From Armatimonadota bacterium (GTDB taxonomy: Bacteria; Vulcanimicrobiota; JACPDS01), in the NCBI GenBank assembly GCA_016183885.1, contig JACPDS010000179.1, positions 1 through 10,566 of the forward strand: a DNA stretch of 10,566 nt, read 5' to 3'. This document shows, one piece after another, positions 5,482 through 10,566 of this stretch. Under the pieces are notes generated by a model. That model did not search any database and had not been told where the DNA came from. It worked only from the letters and a program-made list of their open reading frames with translations. The first letter of the stretch is position 1. Each line of letters begins with the position of its first letter. The position numbers and the translations under genes were made by a program.

Positions 5482-6579
5482 ATGATTAAGACAGAAGAAT
5501 TTTTAATTAATATGGGTCCTCAACATCCAAGCACTCATGGGGTTTTACGTTTAATTTTAAAGCTTGAAGGCGAAAAAGTAATTAAAGCAACCCCGGTAAT
5601 TGGTTATCTTCACCGTTCTTTAGAAAAAATGGCTGAAAATCGCACTTATCATCAATATATTCCTTTAACCGACCGCTTAGATTATGTTACTTCTATGGCG
5701 GGCAATTTTGCTTATGTTTTAGCGGTAGAAAAATTGCTCGATATTCAAATTCCGCAGAGAGCCGAATTTATAAGAGTAATAATGCTTGAATATAACCGCA
5801 TTGCCAGCCACTTGCTCTGGTATGGAACTTTAGCTTTAGATTTGGGAGCTACCACTCCTTTTATTTATGCTTTTCGAGAAAGAGAAAAAATCCTCGATCT
5901 TTTTGAGGCGACCTGCGGAAATCGGCTTACATATAATTATTATCGTTTAGGCGGAGTATCTTTTGATTTACCTGAAAATTTTATTGAATATTCTAAAAAA
6001 TTTTTAAAACTGCTTAAAGAGAAAATGCCGGATTATGAAGATTTATTAACTTCTAATATAATTTTTTTAGGAAGAACTAAAGATAAAGGCATCATTTCTT
6101 CTGAAGAAGCTCTTAATTACGGTTTAACCGGTCCAAATTTAAGAGCAAGCGGGATAAAATGGGATATAAGACGAGGAGAACCTTTTTCTATTTACCCTCA
6201 ATTAGATTTTGAAATTCCTACCGGCAATAAAGGGGATATTTGGGATCGTTATTATCTAAGATTAGAAGAAATCCGCCAAAGCATTAAAATTATTGAACAA
6301 TGTTTAGAAAAATTACCTTCCGGGAAGCATAAAATTAATTTACCCTTAAAAGTGAAGCCTAAAAAAGGTGAAATTTATTCTAGAATTGAGTCGTCTCGAG
6401 GGGAGATGGGGTTTTATATCATTAGCGACGGCTCTCTTAAACCTTATCGGGTAAAAATTAGAGCGCCCTCTTTTTCTAATTTAAGTATTATTTCTAAGCT
6501 TTTAGAAGGAGAAAAAGTAGCTGACATTGTGGCAATTTTAGGGTCTTTGGATATAATTTTGCCGGAAATTGACCGTTAG
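5482..6579 (+). CDS. nuoD: NADH-quinone oxidoreductase subunit D (49 kDa)
   Basis: NuoD, with NuoB, forms the quinone-reducing pocket. I use the ATG at 5482 (365 residues). A TTG at 5470 in the same frame would add only four residues taken from the end of the heptamer array. Motifs in order are MGPQHPSTHGVLR (11-23, with the quinone-site His19), GYLHRSLEKMAENRTYHQYI (41-60), and FLGRTKDKG (195-203). These are followed by GLTGPNLRASG (214-224), EIPTGNKGDIWDRY (244-257), ESSRGEMGFY (303-312), APSFSNL (328-334) and the canonical C-terminus IDR. The four hydrogenase-type metal-binding cysteines are absent, so it is a quinone-type subunit. Position 62 is Leu in IPLTDRLDY, where many family members have the quinone-contacting Tyr. 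The ribosome site is weak (GGGA). Confidence 0.95.
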   Translation: MIKTEEFLINMGPQHPSTHGVLRLILKLEGEKVIKATPVIGYLHRSLEKMAENRTYHQYIPLTDRLDYVTSMAGNFAYVLAVEKLLDIQIPQRAEFIRVIMLEYNRIASHLLWYGTLALDLGATTPFIYAFREREKILDLFEATCGNRLTYNYYRLGGVSFDLPENFIEYSKKFLKLLKEKMPDYEDLLTSNIIFLGRTKDKGIISSEEALNYGLTGPNLRASGIKWDIRRGEPFSIYPQLDFEIPTGNKGDIWDRYYLRLEEIRQSIKIIEQCLEKLPSGKHKINLPLKVKPKKGEIYSRIESSRGEMGFYIISDGSLKPYRVKIRAPSFSNLSIISKLLEGEKVADIVAILGSLDIILPEIDR

Positions 6580-6621
6580 AAATGAAAGATTAAAAAATTT
6601 TATGGAGTTTAAAATCCAAAT

Positions 6622-7716
6622 ATGGATCAATATTTAGCTAAATTAATTTTAAAGTTTTTTCATTACAAAGCTCCCTTTTTATTATTAGCTTTAGGCACAG
6701 CTATAATTACAGTAGCTTTTGTAAGTTTAACGGTTTTATTTTTAATTTGGCTTGAGAGGAAAATTAGCGCCAAAATTCAAAGCAGGATGGGTCCGATGTT
6801 AAATGGTCCGAGGTTTATGGCTCAGATAAGTATGTGGTTAGGGGGAATTTTTCAAACTCTTTGGGATGCTTTAAAATTACTTTTAAAAGAACAAGTTACG
6901 CCTCAAAATGCCGATAAAATTGTTTTCTGGAGCGCTCCTGTAGTAGTTTTTACCGCGTGTTTAATGACTTATGTAGTTATTCCTTTTGGTCCCGGCTTAG
7001 TGGTAAAAGATTTAAATTTAGGCTTGCTTTATATTTTAGCGGTAAGCACTTTTTCAGTTATTTCTATTTTAATGGCTGGCTGGGGCTCTAATAATAAATA
7101 TTCTCTTTTAGGAGGATTTCGTTCAGCGGCTCAAATTATCAGCTATGAAGTCCCTTTAATTTTTTCTCTTTTAGGAGTGATGATTTTAGCCGGATCATTA
7201 AAGTTAAGCGAAATAGTTTTAGCTCAAGGGAAAGTTTGGTTTATTATTCCTCAATTTTTAGGTTTCTTAATCTATTTTATTTGTTCTATCGCGGAATTAA
7301 ATCGTCCTCCTTTTGATATTCCAGAAGCGGAATCAGAGTTGGTGGCAGGTTTTCATACTGAATATAGCGGGATGGGTTTTGCGATGTTTTTTCTCTCAGA
7401 ATTTGCCAATATGTTTGTAATTTCCGCTTTAATCACAACTTTATTTCTAGGGGGATGGCTGCTTCCTTTTGGCTTAAAACTTCCTTCTAATTTATCGTTT
7501 TTAGGAATAACTATTCCTTATTTTAATCTGTTCGGGAGTGTTTTAATTTTTTTAATTAAAACTTATCTGGTAATTTTATTTTTTATGTGGGTAAGATGGA
7601 CTTATCCCCGTCCCCGCCCCGATCAATTAATGACTTTTAGTTGGAAGATTCTGCTTCCATTATCTTTTTTAAATCTAATCGGAACCTCATTAGGGGTAAT
7701 AATCTGGAAGATTTAA
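6622..7716 (+). CDS. nuoH: NADH-quinone oxidoreductase subunit H
   Basis: This membrane subunit links the quinone cavity to the proton-pumping arm. It has 364 residues and about eight transmembrane helices. Family motifs are ERKISAKIQSRMGP (45-58), GGFRSAAQIISYEVPL (164-179) and AELNRPPFDIPEAESELVAG (224-243), which continues into FHTEYSGM. VRWTYPRPRPDQLM is at 324-337. The acidic loop residues thought to couple quinone reduction to pumping are present. nuoH follows nuoD directly after 42 bases, with no nuoE, nuoF or nuoG between them. That is the gene order of 11-subunit complexes that use ferredoxin or another donor. The SD is poor. Confidence 0.96.
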   Translation: MDQYLAKLILKFFHYKAPFLLLALGTAIITVAFVSLTVLFLIWLERKISAKIQSRMGPMLNGPRFMAQISMWLGGIFQTLWDALKLLLKEQVTPQNADKIVFWSAPVVVFTACLMTYVVIPFGPGLVVKDLNLGLLYILAVSTFSVISILMAGWGSNNKYSLLGGFRSAAQIISYEVPLIFSLLGVMILAGSLKLSEIVLAQGKVWFIIPQFLGFLIYFICSIAELNRPPFDIPEAESELVAGFHTEYSGMGFAMFFLSEFANMFVISALITTLFLGGWLLPFGLKLPSNLSFLGITIPYFNLFGSVLIFLIKTYLVILFFMWVRWTYPRPRPDQLMTFSWKILLPLSFLNLIGTSLGVIIWKI

Positions 7717-7744
7717 AACTAAAAAATAAAATGGTGTTAAAAGT

Positions 7745-9184
7745 ATGGATGAAATTAAAATTTTATTAACCGGGTTTTGGAGTTTATTAGTAGGCTTAAG
7801 AGTAACTTTTAAAAATTTTTTAAAACCGCCGGTTACCCTGCAATACCCTTGGGAAAAATGGACTTTACCTCAAAGATCCCGCGGTTTAATTAAAATTAAA
7901 GGATTTTTTGATAAAGATACAATTTCAAAAAAAAGCTTTTATTTTAAAAAAGAACAAAACCCCCCTTGTAATTTTACTTGTCCTGCTAATACTGACGCTC
8001 GAGGTTATATTAATGCTATTGCGCAAGGTGATTATAAAAAGGGAGTGAGAATTTTAAATGATACTTACCCATTTTCCGGTTCTTTAGGCAGAGTTTGTCC
8101 GGCTCCCTGCGAAGGAGCTTGCAATCGAGAAATTGCCCATAATCAATCAATTACTATTAGACAATTAAAACGCTTTTTAGCCGATTATAATCGTAATTTG
8201 CCAAAAGACGAAAAAGTTCCTTTAGCATTAGAAACTCTTCCTAAAAAAGATAAAAAAATAGCTGTAATTGGAGCAGGTCCGTCTGGTTTATCTTGCGCTG
8301 CCGATTTAGCCCGTTTGGGCTATAAAGTTATTGTATATGAAAGTTTAGAAACAGCCGGAGGATATTTAGCTACAGGCATTCCTGTTTATAGACTGCCTAA
8401 AGATATTTTAAAAGAAGAAATTGAAGAAATTCTAAATTTAGGAGTAGAAATAAAATTTGGAAAAACTATCGGAAAAGATTTATATTTTGAAGACCTTTGG
8501 AAAGAGGGATATGGCGCTATTTTTATTGGAGTAGGAGCCACCTTAGCTATGAAATTAGGAATAAGCGGTGAAGATTTAGAAGGAGTAGTTCCCGGTGAAG
8601 ATTTTTTAAAAAAAATTAATTTAAATAAAACCGTTAATTTAGGCGATAAAATAGTGGTAATCGGGGGAGGAAATACGGCTATAGATTGCGCTAGAGTATC
8701 CAGACGATTAGGCAAAGAGGTAACAATCTTATATCGAAGAACTTTAGCGGAAATGCCTGCGGTTTATCATGAGATACATGAGGCTTTAGAAGAAGGAGTA
8801 AAAATAGAACTTTTAGTCGCTCCAACTAAAATTTTAGGAGAGAATGGAAAAGTTGCCGGCGTGGAATGCTGCAGGATGACTTTAGGGGAAAAAGATCAAA
8901 GCGGAAGAAGAAGACCGATTATGTGTCCGGGAAATGAGATTATTTTTTCAGCCCAAACTATTTTTTCCGCTATTAGCAGAACACCCGATCTTTCTTTTCT
9001 GCCTAATGAAATTAAACTAAATAAAAACTGCACAATTAAAGTAGATTTTAAAACAGGACAAACAACCGCCCGGGGAATTTTTGCCGGAGGAGATGCTGTT
9101 TTAGGACCCTCAACAGTAATTGAAGCGATTGCTTGCGGCAAAAGAGCGGCTTTAGGAATTGACGCTTATTTAAAAAATAATTAA
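7745..9184 (+). CDS. NuoI N-terminal anchor fused to GltD-like FAD/NAD(P)H oxidoreductase
   Basis: This 479-residue hybrid has three parts. Residues 5-51 (LLTGFWSLLVGLRVTFKNF, then PPVTLQYPWEKWTLPQRSRG) match the N-terminal membrane-surface anchor of NuoI, including the YPxE-like turn and the LPxRxRG strand. Residues 70-150 form the GltD/DPD-type Fe-S helical domain, with Cys75, Cys79 (followed by Pro), Cys118, Cys122 and Cys126. From about 170 a two-dinucleotide-domain flavoprotein begins. The FAD loop is VIGAGPSGLSCA (174-185) and the NAD(P)H loop is VIGGGNTAIDCAR (305-317). The basic pairs Arg320-Arg321 and Arg331-Arg332 resemble NADPH-using GltD. GIFAGGDAVLGPSTVIEAI (444-462) closes the FAD site. 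No glutamate synthase large subunit is near. Its position in the nuo operon suggests it is the NAD(P)H-oxidising input module of complex I. NADPH over NADH preference is inference. Confidence 0.88.
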   Translation: MDEIKILLTGFWSLLVGLRVTFKNFLKPPVTLQYPWEKWTLPQRSRGLIKIKGFFDKDTISKKSFYFKKEQNPPCNFTCPANTDARGYINAIAQGDYKKGVRILNDTYPFSGSLGRVCPAPCEGACNREIAHNQSITIRQLKRFLADYNRNLPKDEKVPLALETLPKKDKKIAVIGAGPSGLSCAADLARLGYKVIVYESLETAGGYLATGIPVYRLPKDILKEEIEEILNLGVEIKFGKTIGKDLYFEDLWKEGYGAIFIGVGATLAMKLGISGEDLEGVVPGEDFLKKINLNKTVNLGDKIVVIGGGNTAIDCARVSRRLGKEVTILYRRTLAEMPAVYHEIHEALEEGVKIELLVAPTKILGENGKVAGVECCRMTLGEKDQSGRRRPIMCPGNEIIFSAQTIFSAISRTPDLSFLPNEIKLNKNCTIKVDFKTGQTTARGIFAGGDAVLGPSTVIEAIACGKRAALGIDAYLKNN

Positions 9185-9199
9185 CTTTAGGAGAAAAAA

Positions 9200-9640
9200 A
9201 TGGATTTTTGGGATAAAATAAATTTACTTCCTGAAAAGAAAGTTTCTTATAATTTAAAAGATAGAGAAAAAGAAATTATGCCTGCCTTAAGCATAAAAGA
9301 ACGGGAAGGCAATTTTAAAGAAGTAGAGTTAGGGCTGAGCGAGGAACAAGCTAAAAGAGAAGCAATGCGTTGTTTAACTTGCGATGTTGGACTTTGCGTG
9401 GGGTGTAAAATTTGCGCTGAAGTTTGTCCTAATTATGTAATTTATGTAGAAACTCAAACTAATCCGCAAGGGAGAGATTTTACCGTTAAATATGATTTAG
9501 ATCTTACCAGATGTCTTTTTTGCGGTCTTTGTATGGAAGCCTGCCCCACTAATACTATAAAAATGACGAATATATATGAATTAGCTGAATATTCTAAAGA
9601 AAATTTATATTTAGATAAAGAAAAACTAACGGAAGTGTAA
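9200..9640 (+). CDS. nuoI: NuoI ferredoxin half with GltD-type connector
   Basis: This 146-residue protein carries the two [4Fe-4S] clusters that pass electrons to N2 in NuoB. Cys66, 69, 72 and 76 and Cys105, 108, 111 and 115 form two CxxCxxCxxxCP motifs. The C-terminal tail YELAEYSKENLYLDKEKL (126-143) is the characteristic NuoI tail that follows the second cluster. The N-terminus is not NuoI-like. Residues 27-61 (including FKEVELGLSEEQAKREAMRC) match the connector that precedes the Fe-S domain in GltD/NfnB-type proteins, and they add two Cys (58 and 61) that could bind or tune another cluster. The canonical NuoI membrane anchor is missing here and is instead at the start of the preceding gene. 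A good TAGGAG lies about 6 bases before the ATG, and only 15 bases separate it from the preceding stop. Confidence 0.92.
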   Translation: MDFWDKINLLPEKKVSYNLKDREKEIMPALSIKEREGNFKEVELGLSEEQAKREAMRCLTCDVGLCVGCKICAEVCPNYVIYVETQTNPQGRDFTVKYDLDLTRCLFCGLCMEACPTNTIKMTNIYELAEYSKENLYLDKEKLTEV

Positions 9641-9644
9641 AATT

Positions 9645-10154
9645 ATGAAGGAAATTTTATTTTATTTTTTAAGCGGAATTATTCTTTTTTCGGCTTTTTT
9701 AGTTATCCGCTTAAAAAATATTTTCCACGCGGCTTTATGTTTAATTATTACTTTTATAGCCGTAGCGGGAATTTATTTATTGCTAAATGCCGAATTTTTA
9801 GCTTTGGTGCAGGTTTTAATTTATTCAGGAGCAATCGCTATTTTAATTATTTTTGCGGTAATGCTTACTAAAATTTCTAAAGTTAAAATTGCTCATAATG
9901 ACCAACAACTTACAGCTTTATTAATAACCTTAAGTTTAACTTTAATTACCTTTTTTATTTTAAATCATACCAACTGGGAAGCGGGTGTAAATTTATTGGA
10001 AAGAGGCGCAATTTATGAAATTGGCAGAGAATTAATGTTAAATTATCTTCTTCCTTTTGAAGTAATTTCTATAGTTTTATTAGCGGCTTTAATGGGAGCG
10101 ATTTCATTAACTAAAAAGGAGAGCTTAAATGAAGATAAAAAACAAGAAAAATAA
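9645..10154 (+). CDS. nuoJ: NADH-quinone oxidoreductase subunit J
   Basis: NuoJ is a membrane subunit of the proton-translocating arm next to NuoA, H and K. It has 169 residues and five predicted helices (about 4-20, 27-47, 53-74, 88-106, 134-156). The signatures NIFHAALCLIITFIAVAGIY (25-44), EFLALVQVLIYSGAIAILI (50-68), and a final YLLPFEVISIVLLAALMGAI are typical. It starts 4 bases after the nuoI stop, with its SD (GGAAG) inside the end of nuoI. The last residues form a charged tail (NEDKKQEK) that lies beside the repeat block separating nuoJ from nuoK. A strong AAGGAGAG followed by ATG at 10129 sits within its 3' end. Confidence 0.95.
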   Translation: MKEILFYFLSGIILFSAFLVIRLKNIFHAALCLIITFIAVAGIYLLLNAEFLALVQVLIYSGAIAILIIFAVMLTKISKVKIAHNDQQLTALLITLSLTLITFFILNHTNWEAGVNLLERGAIYEIGRELMLNYLLPFEVISIVLLAALMGAISLTKKESLNEDKKQEK

Positions 10155-10168
10155 CCCCCTCACCTTAA

Positions 10169-10285
10169 TCCTCTCCCCTATTGGGAGAGGAAAGGACAAT
10201 TTCACTTGTATTAATCTTCTCCCTTATTGGGAGAGAGAAAACAATCCAGTTGCCTTACCCTCTCCCTTATTGAAAGAGGATATTG
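10169..10285. repeat. Three-unit hairpin repeat between nuoJ and nuoK
   Basis: Three related units with periods of about 46 and 43 bases contain CTCTCCC-(C/T)TATT-GGGAGAG hairpins. Unit 1 (10170-10190) is a perfect 8-bp stem. Unit 2 (10217-10235) has a 7-bp stem with one wobble pair. Unit 3 (about 10259-10280) has decayed right-arm bases (GAAAGAG). Each is followed by a similar A-rich tail. The cores resemble the dispersed CTCTCCC/GGGAGAG palindromic repeats common in bacterial intergenic DNA. Translating them gives the familiar spurious LSPIGRG-type peptide. Confidence 0.8.
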
Positions 10286-10307
10286 ACTGCTATCATAGGA
10301 GAATAAA

Positions 10308-10566
10308 ATGACTCTTAACCATTATTTATTTTTAAGTATTTTGCTCTTTTCTTTAGGGATTTATGGAGTCTTAACCAGAAAAAACGCTGTTGCAATTTTA
10401 ATGTCTATCGAATTAATTTTTAACGCTGTTAATATTAATTTAATAGCTTTTGACCATTTTTTAAAGCCGGCTAATATTATAGGGCAAATTTTTACTATTT
10501 TTATCATTACTATTGCCGCCGCTGAAGCTGTAGCAGGAATTGCCATAATACTTTCTTTATATAATA
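10308..10566 (+). CDS. nuoK: NADH-quinone oxidoreductase subunit K (cut by window end)
   Basis: This small MrpC-like membrane subunit is about 100 residues in the family; 86 codons are visible and the frame is open at the window edge. Three helices are apparent. The two conserved membrane glutamates used in proton translocation are present: Glu35 in ILMSIELIFNAVN (30-42) and Glu73 in IAAAEAVAGIA (69-79). SLGIYGVLTRKNAV (15-28) is also typical. The ATG at 10308 has ATAGGAGAA about 6 bases upstream, just after the hairpin repeat block. Antiporter-like nuoL, M and N are expected next. Confidence 0.95.
   Translation, partial: MTLNHYLFLSILLFSLGIYGVLTRKNAVAILMSIELIFNAVNINLIAFDHFLKPANIIGQIFTIFIITIAAAEAVAGIAIILSLYN

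Noticed and set aside
8386..8715. 109-codon - strand frame within the GltD-like gene
   Set aside because: It is antisense to a clearly conserved flavoprotein and has no SD or recognisable motif.
8896..9141. 81-codon - strand frame within the GltD-like gene
   Set aside because: It mirrors the conserved FAD-closing region on the opposite strand and is not supported as a gene.
7745..9184. Glutamate synthase small subunit (gltD) as a nitrogen-assimilation gene
   Set aside because: The NuoI anchor at its N-terminus, its place between nuoH and nuoI, and the absence of gltB argue for a respiratory role.
10129..10311. 60-codon + strand frame between nuoJ and nuoK
   Set aside because: Despite a good SD, the peptide is a translation of the CTCTCCC/GGGAGAG repeats (LSPIGRG, LLPYWER), a well-known type of spurious product.
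10361..10546. 61-codon - strand frame within nuoK
   Set aside because: It is antisense to conserved nuoK helices, including both conserved glutamates, so it is a shadow frame.

Overview
The window comes from a low-GC bacterium; A/T-rich codons and poly-A/poly-T runs are pervasive. It has Gram-negative-style gene content and a partial 11-subunit-type respiratory complex I operon. The taxon cannot be fixed from sequence alone. My best guess is an uncultivated lineage (Omnitrophota- or Margulisbacteria-like), held with low confidence. Most genes on the + strand are tightly packed, with overlapping starts and stops or short gaps.

Layout. (1) Positions 1-2226, + strand: a possible 3' tail of an upstream gene, a ThiF/MoeB-type E1 enzyme, dCTP deaminase (dcd), and an exported M28-family protein resembling glutaminyl cyclases. 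The three main genes overlap and look like one transcript. (2) Positions 2250-3888, - strand: an unusual island of small genes with very strong Shine-Dalgarno (SD) sequences. It holds a 24-residue peptide with a YxxPxL motif and its own terminator, an unrecognised 166-residue protein, a glycine-zipper membrane peptide gene broken by two compensating frameshifts, and an intact glycine-zipper protein. The last three share an N-terminal signature, and two of them share an almost identical SD/leader block. This looks like an accessory peptide or bacteriocin-like cassette, but no maturation or export enzyme lies in the window. (3) Positions 4022-10566, + strand: a good sigma70-type promoter followed by nuoA, B, C, D, H, a hybrid oxidoreductase, a NuoI-type ferredoxin, nuoJ, and nuoK (cut by the window end).

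The most striking feature is the NuoI region. The N-terminal anchor of NuoI is fused to the front of a GltD/NfnB-like FAD and NAD(P)H oxidoreductase (7745-9184). The two-cluster ferredoxin half of NuoI, with its characteristic C-terminal tail, is a separate gene (9200-9640) and starts with a GltD-type connector. No nuoE, nuoF or nuoG is present between nuoD and nuoK. I infer that the GltD-like module is the electron-input device of this complex I: NAD(P)H to FAD and Fe-S, then to the NuoI clusters, then N2 in NuoB, then quinone at NuoD/NuoH, with proton pumping through H, J, K and downstream antiporter-like subunits beyond the window.

Non-coding structure includes a TAG-rich heptamer repeat array before nuoD, a degenerate copy of it between the two glycine-zipper genes, three hairpin-forming CTCTCCC/GGGAGAG units between nuoJ and nuoK, and a 13-bp perfect inverted repeat bracketing the nuo promoter.
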